Shown one piece after another: positions 42,638 through 52,427 of a stretch of 64,000 bases of DNA. Source of the stretch: DATFDN01 sp035685165 (lineage in GTDB: Bacteria > Pseudomonadota > Alphaproteobacteria > Acetobacterales > Acetobacteraceae); NCBI GenBank assembly GCA_035685165.1, contig DASRBI010000009.1, positions 186,001-250,000 of the forward strand. The letters run 5' to 3'. The position numbers and the translations under genes were made by a program. The stretch's first letter is position 1; each line of letters opens with the position of its first letter. The notes beneath the pieces were generated by a model. That model was not told where the DNA came from. It searched no databases and saw nothing but the letters and a program-made list of their open reading frames with translations.

Positions 42638-43891
42638 TCAGGCAGGTCGTAGCCGCAGCAGCGGCACCAGCGCGAAGATCAGCGCTGTCGCCGCCGCCGA
42701 CACCACGATCAGCGGCGGCAATTGCTCGGCGAACACCCGCTCATAGAGCAGCGAGCCGAGCGTATCCGACACCGGCCCGGCGAGGTTGATCACCGACATC
42801 AAGGCGGCGAAGGTGAAGCCTTCTGCGCCTTCCGGGCAATGTTCGGCGGCGAGCGTGAGCGTGGCGATGTTGGCGACCATGGCAGCGATCCCGGCGAACA
42901 GGTTCACCGCCACCGCGCTCGCCTCGTTCACCATGCCGAGGAACGCCAGCGTGCCCACCGTGCCGAGCGCAATGCTGACATTGAGCAAAGCGCGCGTGGA
43001 AAGCCCGCGCAACAAGTAGCGATGCAGCAGTGCCCCGCCGATCCAGCCTGCCGCCGAGATCGACGAAAGGAGCCCGATGAATCCTTGCGAGAAATGCAGC
43101 CGGTCGGTCATCGCATAATAGAGCGGCGTGCCGAAGCCGGGGCTGAAGTAATAGAGAAACAGGAAGCCCGCGATGAGCCAGAGCGTGCGCGAGCGGAACG
43201 CGGCGATCACGCCGCTGAGCGCGTGGCGGAGTGCCGCGAGGTCGAGCGGGGCCGGTTCCTCGTCAACGAGCGTCAGACCGAAAAGCGCGAGCGCCGGCAT
43301 CGACGCCGCAAGCAGCGCCGCCGCGCGCAACGCCGCCCGCGCCGGCAGCCACTCCACGAGCGCGCCCCCAAGCAAGGACGCGATCACCACGGCGACGTTG
43401 AACCACAGCCATTGCTGGCGCACGAACGCGGCCGTGGCGTCATGGCGGTGCCCGTTCTCCACCAACAGCGCGCCGCAGATCGTGCTCGCCGCCGCCAGCG
43501 CGACCGAGGTCACCACCAGCACCGCGATCAGCACGCCGGGTGCCGCGATGCTCCCCGCCCAGAAATAGGCCGCCATCGCCGCGAGATTCGTGCCGAGCAG
43601 ATAGGTACGGCGGCGATAGCCGAGCACCGGCACGAAATCCGAGATCAACCCGTAAAGCGGCTTGATGACCCAGGGAATGTCGAGCACCGCCAGGTGCGCG
43701 CTCACCTGCAGCGGCGACCAGCCCTCGCTTTCCTTGAGAAAATGGACGAGCGGCTGCCACACGACGCCGATCTTCGCCTGGCACGCGCCCTCGACGACGT
43801 AGGCGAGCGCAAAGAACAGCATCAGCCGGCTGACCTGGCGGCGCTCCGCCTTGCTGTGGGAAACGGCGGCAGAGAGGGGGCGGTCGCTCAC
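42638..43891 (-). CDS. Folate-biopterin (BT1) family MFS transporter
   Basis: This 12-segment carrier has 417 residues. The opening LAYVVEGACQAKIGVVWQPLVHFLKE, then WSPLQVSAHLAVLDIPWVIKPLYGLISDFVPVLGYRRRTYLLG, is the hallmark of the BT1/FBT family, known from plant and trypanosomatid folate carriers and found in bacteria. I take the GTG at 43891, preceded by GAGG; the frame is open to 44065 without similarity. The cargo is unknown. Confidence 0.82.
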   Translation of the reverse strand: MSDRPLSAAVSHSKAERRQVSRLMLFFALAYVVEGACQAKIGVVWQPLVHFLKESEGWSPLQVSAHLAVLDIPWVIKPLYGLISDFVPVLGYRRRTYLLGTNLAAMAAYFWAGSIAAPGVLIAVLVVTSVALAAASTICGALLVENGHRHDATAAFVRQQWLWFNVAVVIASLLGGALVEWLPARAALRAAALLAASMPALALFGLTLVDEEPAPLDLAALRHALSGVIAAFRSRTLWLIAGFLFLYYFSPGFGTPLYYAMTDRLHFSQGFIGLLSSISAAGWIGGALLHRYLLRGLSTRALLNVSIALGTVGTLAFLGMVNEASAVAVNLFAGIAAMVANIATLTLAAEHCPEGAEGFTFAALMSVINLAGPVSDTLGSLLYERVFAEQLPPLIVVSAAATALIFALVPLLRLRPA

Positions 43892-44013
43892 GCGCTGCCT
43901 CAAGCACGGCACGCGGACGGTGGAAAGCGCCCCCGTGTCATTCGCCACTTCCGCGCGCGGCACGACCGGGTGCAGAATGGCCGTGCAGGCATCCCGCCGG
44001 CGAGGAGGGTGGA

Positions 44014-44469
44014 ATGAGCTTACCGGTTTCGCGTCGGGCCGTGCTGGGCACGGCCTGTCTCGCATGGGTCGCGGGTGCCGGCATCGCGCGGGCGGCGCCC
44101 CGCACCATCAAGCTGCCGCTCAGTGGCGACCAACAGGTGCCGCCGCTCAAGGTTGCGGGCACCGGCATGGCGACGATCACGTACGATCCCGATACGCGCG
44201 TCGTCTCGTGGTCGATCACCTATAGCGGACTCACCAGCCCGGTCACGATGGCGCATTTCCACGGCCCCGCCCCACTCGGCAAAAATGGGCCGGTTGTCAT
44301 TTGGCTGACCCACATGGGCAGCGCGGCGCCGAGCCCGATCACCGGAGAGACCACGCTGACGCCCGCGCAGGCCGAGCAGTTCGCCGCCGGGCTGTGGTAC
44401 GTGAACGTCCACACGCAAGACAATCCGGCGGGCGAAATCCGCGGCCAGGTGGTGTGGCCGCGGGCGTAA
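44014..44469 (+). CDS. CHRD domain exported protein
   Basis: This 151-residue protein has a twin-arginine-like signal (SRRAVLGTACLAWVAGAGIARAA) and a single CHRD domain: LSGDQQVPP, GTGMATITYDPDTRVVSWSITYSGL, MAHFHGPA and LWYVNVHTQDNPAGEIRGQV. CHRD proteins are extracytoplasmic and of unknown function. The DegP-like protease start overlaps its end by 16 bases, so the two are probably translated together. Confidence 0.9.
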   Translation: MSLPVSRRAVLGTACLAWVAGAGIARAAPRTIKLPLSGDQQVPPLKVAGTGMATITYDPDTRVVSWSITYSGLTSPVTMAHFHGPAPLGKNGPVVIWLTHMGSAAPSPITGETTLTPAQAEQFAAGLWYVNVHTQDNPAGEIRGQVVWPRA

Positions 44470-45917
44470 CCCGACTGCTGCGGTCGTCGCGGCGGGCGTA
44501 CGGCGCGCTCGTCGGCGCGCTTGCGCTTACCGCCACCCTGGTGCTCGGGGCGCCACGCCCGGTCTCCGCCCAGGAAATGCAGATGAACCAGGCGGAGCTG
44601 GTGCGCCGGCTGTTGCCGACGGTGGTCAACATCACCGGGCACATCGCGATCAGCGCCGCCGAGGCGAAGAGCCAGGCGGCCTCCAGCACCGACCCGGCGC
44701 CGCTGTTCAAGACCGCGGCGGGATCGGGGTTCGTCGTCGATCCCACGGGGATCATCGCGACCAACTGGCACGTGGTCGACGGCACCTACGAGCTGTTCGT
44801 GACTTTCAGCGACGGCGAGCGCGTGCCCGCGCACCTGATCGGCGCCGCCCGCGTGGTCGATATCGCGGTCCTCAAGGTCGATGCTGGCCACCCATTGACG
44901 GCGATCAAATGGGGCGACAGTTCAAAGGTGCGGATCGGCGATCCGGTGCTGGCGATCGGCAACCCGCTCGGCGTCGGGCTGTCGGTCACCGCCGGGATCG
45001 TGAGCGCGGTGAACCGCAACATCATGGAATCGCCGGTCGATGATTTCATCCAGACCGACGCGCCCATCAATCACGGCAATTCCGGTGGCCCGCTGTTCGA
45101 CATGAACGGCGAGGTGATCGGCATGAACGCGGCGCTCCTCTCGCCGACCGCCGCTTCCGCCGGGCTCGGCTTCGCGATCCCCTCGGACGATGCGCGCTTC
45201 ATCGTGGAGCGGCTGATGCGATCGAGCTGGATCCGGCCCGGCTGGATCGGCGCGAAAGTGCAGCCGGTAACGCCCGACATCGCGCTCGGCCTGCACATGA
45301 GCGAGCCGCGCGGCTCGATCGTATCCTGGGTGACGGACGACAGCCCGGCCGACATCGCGGGCATCCGCACGGGCGACGTGATCCTGCGGCTCGACGGCAT
45401 TGCGCCGTCCGATGACCGGGCGCTGATCCGCGGGATCGCGCGCACCCCGCCCGGGCAGACGGTCAAGGTGACGGTGCTGCGCGATGGACAGGAATTGACG
45501 CTGCCGGTCGTGATCGCCGAATGGCCGAAAACCGAGTGGGAAGCCGTCGACGCGCCGACCAAGGCGGAACTTCCGCACTGGACCGTGCCCGCCGATCTCG
45601 GGCTGAAGCTCGAGCCGCTGACCCCGGAACTAAGGGCCAAGAATGAGCTCGATCCGGGCTGGAACGGCCTGTTGGTGAGCGGCGTCGAGCAAGGCACCGA
45701 TGCGGCGCAGCGCGGGGTGAAACCGGGTGACGTCTTGCTACAGATCGGCGCGACGCCGGTTTCGACGGCGGTGGATGTGCAGCAGCAGATCAACCGGCTT
45801 CGCGCCGAGAAGCGCAAGGTGGCGCTGTTCCTGATCCTGCCCAAGCGCAACCCCGACGAGAACCTCGCCTTCGCCGGCCCGACCTGGTACGCACTGCGGC
45901 TGGTGCCGGAATTTTAG
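44454..45917 (+). CDS. DegP/DegQ-like periplasmic serine protease with two PDZ domains
   Basis: This protein has 487 residues from the GTG at 44454. The signal peptide ends at VSA-QEMQ. The trypsin-like domain has the full triad: H106 (NWHVVDG), D136 (VVDIAVLKV) and S210 (NHGNSGGPL). Two PDZ domains follow (about 255-350 and 390-480; DSPADIAGIRTGDVILRLDG and AQRGVKPGDVLLQIG). The usual HtrA role is periplasmic protein quality control. The overlap with the CHRD gene and a non-ATG start suggest translational coupling; the longer open frame upstream is a shadow of CHRD. Confidence 0.92.
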   Translation: MAAGVTRLLRSSRRAYGALVGALALTATLVLGAPRPVSAQEMQMNQAELVRRLLPTVVNITGHIAISAAEAKSQAASSTDPAPLFKTAAGSGFVVDPTGIIATNWHVVDGTYELFVTFSDGERVPAHLIGAARVVDIAVLKVDAGHPLTAIKWGDSSKVRIGDPVLAIGNPLGVGLSVTAGIVSAVNRNIMESPVDDFIQTDAPINHGNSGGPLFDMNGEVIGMNAALLSPTAASAGLGFAIPSDDARFIVERLMRSSWIRPGWIGAKVQPVTPDIALGLHMSEPRGSIVSWVTDDSPADIAGIRTGDVILRLDGIAPSDDRALIRGIARTPPGQTVKVTVLRDGQELTLPVVIAEWPKTEWEAVDAPTKAELPHWTVPADLGLKLEPLTPELRAKNELDPGWNGLLVSGVEQGTDAAQRGVKPGDVLLQIGATPVSTAVDVQQQINRLRAEKRKVALFLILPKRNPDENLAFAGPTWYALRLVPEF

Positions 45918-45938
45918 CCAGGCGGCCCCCGCCGGGGC

Positions 45939-48113
45939 TCAAGCCGCCGGCAGCCGCAGCGGCATGTCGCGCAATCGGATCCCGGTTGCATCCGCAATCG
46001 CGTTTGCCACCGCGGCCGCCGCCGGTCCCTGGCCGCACTCGCCGGTGCCGAGATAGGGCGCGCCCGGCCGGTTGATCACGTGCACCTCGACACTCTCCGG
46101 CACAGCGTTGAAGCGGACGATGGGGTAGCTGCTCCAGTCGCGGCTAACGATCCGCTCCGGGGTGAACACAACCTCCTCGTAGAGCGTCCAGCTCAACGCC
46201 TGCACGATCGCGCCCTCGACCTGGTTGCGGATGCCGTCCGGGTTGACTGCCTGTCCGCTGTCCACCGCCGCCACGACCCGTCCCAACTGGATGCGGCGGT
46301 CGGCGCCGACCGAGACCTGCATCGCCACCGCGCAGTAGGCGCCGAGATTCTTGTAGCGTGCGAATGCGAACCCGCGCCCCGACCGCCTCGGCGCCGACCC
46401 CCATCCGAACCCGTCCGCCGCCGCCCGCACCACGTCGCGCGCACGCGGATCGGAAAGATGCGCCAGGCGGAACGCGACGGCATCGGCTTGCGCCGCATCG
46501 GCGAGCTCGTCCATGAAGCTTTCGATCGCAAACACATTCAGATGCGCGCCGAGCGAGCGCAGGGCCGAGACGCGCACCGGCATGTCGGGCACGAAATGGT
46601 AGGTCACTTTCTGGCCGGGGAAGTCGTAGATCGGGTTGCTGTTGCGGTCCCCGCCGCCCTCCGGCATCGGGATCGGGTTGGGCGGCGGCAGCGGAAACGG
46701 CGGCTCCATCTCCTGCGCCGCCAGCAGCACCCCGGCCGGCCCCGGCCGCTGCGTATGGACGTTGCTCCAAACCTGATAATCCCATCCGGCGACACGACCG
46801 GCGGCATCGAGCGCGCCCTTCACCTCGGCGACCATCGCCGGCCCATAGGGCTCGTAATACTGCTCCTGCTCGCGCATCCATTGCAGCCGCACCGGCCGGC
46901 CGGGCACCGCGCGCGCCAGCAGCACCGCATCCGCCGCCACGTCGTCGGCGCCGTTTTGGCCGTAGCAGCCGGCACCCTCGAGATGAATGCAGCGCACCTT
47001 CTCGTCCGGCAGCTGCAGCATCTGCGCGAGCGCATGACGCAACGGGAACACGCCCTGCGTATGCGTCCACACATCGTACGAGCCGTCGTCCCGGCACAGC
47101 GCGACCGCGCAGGACGGACCGATCGCGCCATGCGCAAGAAACGGCCGCGAGTAGCGCGCCGTCAGCGTGCGCGCACCCTCTGGCAGCGGTGCCGGGCGGT
47201 CGATCACTGCGATGTCGCGGTGCGGCGCCGATTGCAGGAACTGCGCGATTGCATCCCGCTTCGGCAGCGCGCGACCTGGCGCCCAGCGCGCGCTTGCTGC
47301 CAACACGCGCATAGCCTGGATGGAGGCGAACTCACGCTCGGCGATCACGCCGAGGAAACTGCCGTCGCGCACGATTTTCACGACGCCGGGAAGGCGGGCT
47401 GCCTCACTCTCGTCCACATCCAGCAGCTTCCCGCCATAGGCGATGGGCCGCACTACGCGCGCGTGCAGCATGTCGGGCAGCCGCAAATCCTGCACATAGC
47501 TCGGCACCCCGGCGAGCTTCGCCGGCAAATCGACGCGCGGCATCGAGGTGCCGACCAGCCGGTACTGGGCGGGCGGTTTCAGCGGATAAGGAAGCGGCGC
47601 CGGCCGGTGCAGATCGACCCGCCTGGCCAGCTCCCCATAGAAGATCCGCCGCCCGTCGGGCGCCAGCACCTGCCCGTCCGCCGTCCGCAACAGCGCCGGC
47701 GCAAGGTTCCAGCGCGCGGCAGCGGCCGCGACCAGCAACGCGCGCACATCGGCCGCGGCATCGCGGATCGCTGTCGCGCTGTCCTGCATCGAGTGGCTGC
47801 CGGCCGTGTAACCCTCGTTCGGCGTGCGCGCCGTGTCGGCCGTGACCAGCGTGATCTCGGCCGGCGCGACATCCAGCTCCTCGGCGGCGACCTGGATGAA
47901 CGCCGTCGAGATGCCCTGCCCGAGCTCGGCCTTGCCGGTGAAGACGGTCACGCGCCCGTCCGGGCCGATGCGGATCCAGGAATCGAGATCGGCGGCCGCC
48001 GAAAGCTCGCCGCTCGCCGGCTGGTCCGCCGCGCGCCCGCGCGCGAGCGCGAACAGCACGGTGAGTGACCCGCCCGCCAGCACCGCGCGACGGGCAAGAG
48101 CGAGGCCGCTCAT
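45939..48113 (-). CDS. Periplasmic xanthine-dehydrogenase-family molybdopterin subunit (IorB-like)
   Basis: This catalytic subunit of 724 residues begins with a twin-arginine-type signal (ARRAVLAGGSLTVLFALARG). Molybdopterin-cytosine-dinucleotide contacts appear in FTGKAELGQGISTAFIQVAAEELDV and GYTAGSHSMQDSATAIR, and the catalytic Glu lies in GTGECGQGPAAAAVANAI. The order cytochrome c, 2Fe-2S, Mo subunit with exported Mo protein matches isoquinoline 1-oxidoreductase and membrane-linked aldehyde dehydrogenases of acetic acid bacteria. The substrate is an aldehyde or N-heterocycle. The start is ATG at 48113, in a four-base overlap with the 2Fe-2S gene. Confidence 0.9.
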   Translation of the reverse strand: MSGLALARRAVLAGGSLTVLFALARGRAADQPASGELSAAADLDSWIRIGPDGRVTVFTGKAELGQGISTAFIQVAAEELDVAPAEITLVTADTARTPNEGYTAGSHSMQDSATAIRDAAADVRALLVAAAAARWNLAPALLRTADGQVLAPDGRRIFYGELARRVDLHRPAPLPYPLKPPAQYRLVGTSMPRVDLPAKLAGVPSYVQDLRLPDMLHARVVRPIAYGGKLLDVDESEAARLPGVVKIVRDGSFLGVIAEREFASIQAMRVLAASARWAPGRALPKRDAIAQFLQSAPHRDIAVIDRPAPLPEGARTLTARYSRPFLAHGAIGPSCAVALCRDDGSYDVWTHTQGVFPLRHALAQMLQLPDEKVRCIHLEGAGCYGQNGADDVAADAVLLARAVPGRPVRLQWMREQEQYYEPYGPAMVAEVKGALDAAGRVAGWDYQVWSNVHTQRPGPAGVLLAAQEMEPPFPLPPPNPIPMPEGGGDRNSNPIYDFPGQKVTYHFVPDMPVRVSALRSLGAHLNVFAIESFMDELADAAQADAVAFRLAHLSDPRARDVVRAAADGFGWGSAPRRSGRGFAFARYKNLGAYCAVAMQVSVGADRRIQLGRVVAAVDSGQAVNPDGIRNQVEGAIVQALSWTLYEEVVFTPERIVSRDWSSYPIVRFNAVPESVEVHVINRPGAPYLGTGECGQGPAAAAVANAIADATGIRLRDMPLRLPAA

Positions 48114-48574
48114 CGCTGCGCCAGCAGGGTTGCGGCGCGCCGCACCGCGCGCAGGATCCGCATGTGCGCTCCGCAGCGGCAGAGATTGGGCTGCATGGAG
48201 GCACGAATCTCGGCCTCGGTCGGCGCGGCCTTCCGCTCCAGCAATCCCTGCGCGCGCATGATCATGCCGGGGATGCAGTAGCCGCACTGCGCCGCCTGTT
48301 CCTCGAGGAATGCGCGCTGCACCGGCCCTGGATTGTCGATGCCGCCCAGCCCTTCGATCGTGCGGACCTGCCTACCTTCCACCGCGAGAAGCGGCGTGAT
48401 GCAGGAAAACACCGGCCGGCTTTCCAGCAGCACCGTGCAGGCGCCGCATTGCCCGAGGCCGCAGCCGTATTTGGCGCCGCTCAGGCGGAAATCATCGCGC
48501 AGCACGTAAAGCAGCGGCGTGGCGGGATCGGCGTCGGTCTCGACCGAAGCGCCGTTCAGAACGAGCCGGGTCAT
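48110..48574 (-). CDS. 2Fe-2S subunit of molybdenum hydroxylase (IorA-like)
   Basis: The 154-residue protein has a plant-type cluster (GCGLGQCGACTVLLE, and VFSCITPLL) and a second all-helical cluster domain (AAQCGYCIPGMIM, NLCRCGAHMRI), the standard electron-transfer subunit of xanthine-oxidase-family enzymes. It carries electrons from Mo to the cytochrome c encoded next to it. The ATG overlaps the cytochrome stop, and its stop overlaps the Mo-subunit start. With no signal of its own, it is probably exported together with the Mo subunit. Confidence 0.95.
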   Translation of the reverse strand: MTRLVLNGASVETDADPATPLLYVLRDDFRLSGAKYGCGLGQCGACTVLLESRPVFSCITPLLAVEGRQVRTIEGLGGIDNPGPVQRAFLEEQAAQCGYCIPGMIMRAQGLLERKAAPTEAEIRASMQPNLCRCGAHMRILRAVRRAATLLAQR

Positions 48575-48975
48575 CGCCGCGCCTCCGCACCGTTGGCCCG
48601 CGCCACCTGCACGCGCGCCGCCAGATCGGGCCAGGGCGGCTGTCCTGCTTCCTGGCGCAGCCAGTTCAGCACGCCGGCGATTTCGGCATCGTCCAGCATC
48701 CCGGCGAAGGAGGGCATCCACGCGCCGCGCTGCTCGGGCGGCGGAAAATGCCCGTCCAGTACCAAGTTGATGGCGCGCGCCGGAGTGTCGCCCATGATCG
48801 CACGGGTCTTGCCGAGCAAGGGCTGGCCAGCGACGACACGCGGCGATCCGGCCGCATGACACGCCGCGCAAGCCCCCGCGAAAATCGTCGGTCCGATTTC
48901 CGCCGCCGCCACGCCGGCAAGCGCGATGCCGCAGAGCGCGGCGGCCGATGCGGCCATCAGGATCGGTCTATGCAT
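48571..48975 (-). CDS. Monohaem cytochrome c
   Basis: This 134-residue protein has a signal peptide (ILMAASAAALCGIALAGVAAA), one haem site CAACH (C36/C39/H40) and a probable distal Met in WMPSFAGML. It is the first gene of the three-gene operon and the likely electron acceptor of the molybdenum enzyme, passing electrons on to the respiratory chain. Confidence 0.92.
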   Translation of the reverse strand: MHRPILMAASAAALCGIALAGVAAAEIGPTIFAGACAACHAAGSPRVVAGQPLLGKTRAIMGDTPARAINLVLDGHFPPPEQRGAWMPSFAGMLDDAEIAGVLNWLRQEAGQPPWPDLAARVQVARANGAEARR

Positions 48976-49274
48976 GACCCTCCCCCGCCTCGTCCCTCGG
49001 CGTAGGCGATTGCCCGTGGTCCAGCAAGCGCGACCTCCCCGGCGGCGTTCAAGTCCTGGCGCGCGAAAGCCCGGCCGGCTTTTGATGGATCCGTTACGAT
49101 GTCCGCGCCCCCGGCAATACGCTCATGCTGTCTCACGGCGACGGCGACAGGAATGTCGGGCGGAACGGCGGCAAACTCGGCCGGCCCACGGCCCTCCCCG
49201 CTCATCCGGCGCAATAAGCAGCCCGGCACACTCGGGTAGGTCGACGCTAAGGGCTTGGAAAGCGCGCCACGGCA
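48976..49274. other. Intergenic space, nothing recognised
   Basis: This is the divergent gap between the cytochrome c gene and the GGDEF-EAL gene. It should hold both promoters. I see no clear consensus site and no protein-like frame. Confidence 0.4.
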
Positions 49275-52200
49275 TTGTGGCCCCCTGTCCCGCCCAGGGC
49301 CCGCACGAAGTTGCTCGACTTTCCCGACCCCGCCGCGGCCGCGGCCGACGTCCGCCCCCCGTGCGCGCCTGCCGCCGCTCCGCCGCGTGAGCATCGCTGG
49401 TACCGCAACGCCTATATCGCGATCGTCGTCGCGGCGGCGCTGGTGATCGCCGTGATCGGCGTCGGTACGGCGACGTTCCTCGCCCGGGCACGCAACGCGG
49501 CGATCGAGAACGCCAAGCTGCGCGCGCAAAATGCCGCCGTGGTGGCGGTCAACACGATCAACCGCCAGCTCCTCCAGGTGGACAGCGCGCTCGCCAGCCT
49601 CCCGCCGCTGTTCGGCGCGGCGCTCGGGGAGGATCGGCTCTCGCCGCAGGCGGCGACCCGCCTGTTGCGGGCGTTCAATTACGAGACCTTTGTCTATCGC
49701 GACCTGCTGCTGGTCCGGCCCAATGGTGCGATCCTCGCTTCCGCCCGCCCCCGGCCCGGCGGCGAGCGGCTGCCCCCCTTCCCGGCCGAGGCCGCCGCAC
49801 AGCCGGGCGGCGTCGCGGTCGAGGGGCCGATCGTCAATCCGGGCACCGGCGACGAATCGTGGTATCTCAAGCGCGACGTGGTCCTGGCCGGCATCGGCGA
49901 GGTGTTCGCCATCGCCGAGGTACCGGTACCCTCGATCATCGCCCTGCTCGCGCCGGTAGCGGAGGTGCCGGGACTGCACATCGCGATCACGCGCGCCAAT
50001 CGCGTGCTGCTCGCCAGCGTGCCCTACGACGCGGTGGCGCTTGGCAAGCACGTGCAGCCCGACCTCGAGACGCTTGCCAAGCCGGACGTGCCCTTCCTGT
50101 TCTACGATGCGCCCCGCGCGCACCTCGCCGTCGGCATCTGGGCACAGACCCTTTATCCGGACGTGAGAGTGGCGCTCGATATCGACGTCACGGCGGCGCT
50201 CGCGGACTGGCAGCGCGAGCGCAAGCGCCTCGTCCTCGGCGCCGCCGCCTTCGCGGTCCTGGTGCTGTTCCTCTCGGGCGCGCTGATCGCCGCTTTGCGG
50301 CAGCGCGAACTGGTGGAGCGCGAACGCCGCGACGCCAAGGACCGGTTGGACGACGCGATCGAGTCGATGTCCGACGGTTTCGTGATGTGGGATGCGGCCG
50401 ACCGGCTGGTGACGTGCAATCGCCGCTACCGCGAACTCTATTCCGTCAGCACCGCCTCGATCCGGCCCGGCGCGCGCTTCGAGGACATCGTGCGCTATGG
50501 CGCGCTGCGCGGGCAATATCCGCAGAGCGGTGGCGACGTGGAGCAGTTCGTCGCCGCCACCGTGGAGTGGCACCGCAACGCCAGCGGCACGCTGGAGCGG
50601 CTTCTCCCGGACGGCAGATGGATCCTGATCACCGAACGGCGCACGCGCAACGGCGGCATCGTCGGCATACGCACCGATATCACGACCCTCAAGCGGGCCC
50701 TCGCCGAGCTCGGCGAGGCGAACGAACGGGTCAAGGACGCGATGGCCGAGCTGCAGGTGCAGAACGTGCTGTTCACGGCCGCCTTGAACAACATGTCACA
50801 AGGGCTGCTGATGGTCGATTCCGATCAGCGCCTGATCGTCTGCAACGCCCGCTTCCTCGAGCTTTTCCGCATCCAGGCGGCGAGCGCCCGGCCCGGAACC
50901 AGCGTTACGGCGCTGTTCGGCGCCATCCGCAATGGCGGCCGGATCAGCCGCGCGGCCGTGGAGCGCGTGTTCTCGCAGCAGGCGGATGCGGGCGCGGCGC
51001 GGCGCGATGCCGCCTTCGTCGCGGCCGACGGCGAGGATCTCGCGCTCGCGATCTCGCAGCGGCCGCTGCCCGACGGCGGCTGGGTGGCAACCTACGAGGA
51101 CGTGACGGAGCAGCAGCGCGCCGCGGGGCAAATCCGCTTCATGGCGCATCACGACGCGCTGACCAAATTGCCCAACCGCGTCCTGTTCCGCACCCGCGTG
51201 GAAGCGGCGCTGCGCGAGGCCGGGCCGCGCGGCGGGTTCGCGCTGCTCTATCTCGATCTCGACCGCTTCAAATACGTCAACGACAGCCTCGGCCATCCGG
51301 CCGGCGATTCCTTGCTCGAAGCAGCGGCGCGCCGCTTGCGCGGCTGCGTGCGCGATCACGACTTCGTCGCCCGGCTCGGCGGCGATGAGTTCGCGATCGG
51401 CATGACGGCAAGCGCGATGCCGCAATCGGCGATCGCCACCGCCGAGCGCGTGATCAAGAGCCTGAGCGCGCCCTACGATCTCGGGATGCGACGGGTCGAG
51501 GTCGGGGTCAGCATCGGGATCGCGGTCGCGCGCAACGGCGAGACCGACTGCGACGCACTGCTCAAGCAGGCCGACATGGCGCTTTATCAAGCGAAGGCCA
51601 AGGGGCGCGGCACGTACGCAATCTTCGTGGACGAGCTGCAAACGCGCTTGAGTTCCCGGCTGACCCTGCAAGCCGATCTGCGGCTCGCGCTGGAACGCGG
51701 AGAGTTCGAACTCGCCTATCAGCCGATCTTCCGGCTCGCCGACCAGAGGCTGTGCGGCTTCGAGGCGCTGTTGCGCTGGCGCCATCCCGCGAACGGGCCG
51801 GTATCGCCTGCGCTCTTCATACCGGCGGCAGAGGAACTCGGGCTCATCAACCAGATCGGCGCCTGGATTCTGCGGCGCGTCTGCGCCGATCTCGCCGAGC
51901 TGCCGCACCAAGCGCCGGTCGCGATCAATCTCTCGCCGGTACAGCTCCTCGACCGTTCAATCGTGGACGTGATCGGCCGCACGCTGGCCGAGTTCGCGCT
52001 CGATCCGGCGCGGCTGGAAATCGAAATCACCGAATCGGCGCTGCTGAGCGACGGCGCGGCGACCACCGCGCTGCTGATGCAGATGCACCGGCTCGGCCTG
52101 AAGATCGCGCTTGACGATTTCGGCACCGGCTACTCCTCGCTGAGCCATCTCAGGAGTTTCCCGTTCGACAAGATCAAGATCGACCGGCTGTTCGTGAGCG

Positions 52201-52427
52201 AGATGGCGACGCGCGCCGATTGCGCCGCGATCGTCGGTTCGCTCGCGATGCTCGCCACCCGGCTCGGCATGACGACGGTTGCCGAGGGCGTGGAGACGGA
52301 GGAGCAACTCGAACTGGTTCGCGCCGCCGGCTGCACCGCCGTGCAAGGCTATCTGTTCGGCAAGCCGGAACCGCTCGATGCCGTCCGGCGCCGCTTCGGC
52401 GCCGCCGCCTTCGCGCGGACGGCCTGA
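49275..52427 (+). CDS. Membrane GGDEF-EAL cyclic-di-GMP protein with PAS sensors
   Basis: This protein has 1050 residues from a TTG start; the exact start is unsure, and a TTG at 49311 is also possible. The order is a membrane helix (about 46-69), a periplasmic sensor of about 240 residues (dCache-like), a second helix (about 319-341), two PAS domains (from about 356 and 498), GGDEF and EAL. The cyclase active site is intact (GGDEF at 702-706) with the RxxD inhibitory site five residues before it. The phosphodiesterase has EAL at 830-832, IEITESALL, DDFGTGYSSL and EGVETEEQ, also intact. It should make or degrade c-di-GMP depending on the signal. Confidence 0.93.
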   Translation: MWPPVPPRARTKLLDFPDPAAAAADVRPPCAPAAAPPREHRWYRNAYIAIVVAAALVIAVIGVGTATFLARARNAAIENAKLRAQNAAVVAVNTINRQLLQVDSALASLPPLFGAALGEDRLSPQAATRLLRAFNYETFVYRDLLLVRPNGAILASARPRPGGERLPPFPAEAAAQPGGVAVEGPIVNPGTGDESWYLKRDVVLAGIGEVFAIAEVPVPSIIALLAPVAEVPGLHIAITRANRVLLASVPYDAVALGKHVQPDLETLAKPDVPFLFYDAPRAHLAVGIWAQTLYPDVRVALDIDVTAALADWQRERKRLVLGAAAFAVLVLFLSGALIAALRQRELVERERRDAKDRLDDAIESMSDGFVMWDAADRLVTCNRRYRELYSVSTASIRPGARFEDIVRYGALRGQYPQSGGDVEQFVAATVEWHRNASGTLERLLPDGRWILITERRTRNGGIVGIRTDITTLKRALAELGEANERVKDAMAELQVQNVLFTAALNNMSQGLLMVDSDQRLIVCNARFLELFRIQAASARPGTSVTALFGAIRNGGRISRAAVERVFSQQADAGAARRDAAFVAADGEDLALAISQRPLPDGGWVATYEDVTEQQRAAGQIRFMAHHDALTKLPNRVLFRTRVEAALREAGPRGGFALLYLDLDRFKYVNDSLGHPAGDSLLEAAARRLRGCVRDHDFVARLGGDEFAIGMTASAMPQSAIATAERVIKSLSAPYDLGMRRVEVGVSIGIAVARNGETDCDALLKQADMALYQAKAKGRGTYAIFVDELQTRLSSRLTLQADLRLALERGEFELAYQPIFRLADQRLCGFEALLRWRHPANGPVSPALFIPAAEELGLINQIGAWILRRVCADLAELPHQAPVAINLSPVQLLDRSIVDVIGRTLAEFALDPARLEIEITESALLSDGAATTALLMQMHRLGLKIALDDFGTGYSSLSHLRSFPFDKIKIDRLFVSEMATRADCAAIVGSLAMLATRLGMTTVAEGVETEEQLELVRAAGCTAVQGYLFGKPEPLDAVRRRFGAAAFARTA

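Noticed and set aside
46080..48068. 662-residue open frame on the plus strand
   Set aside because: It is a shadow of the molybdenum subunit, caused by high third-position GC; no motif.
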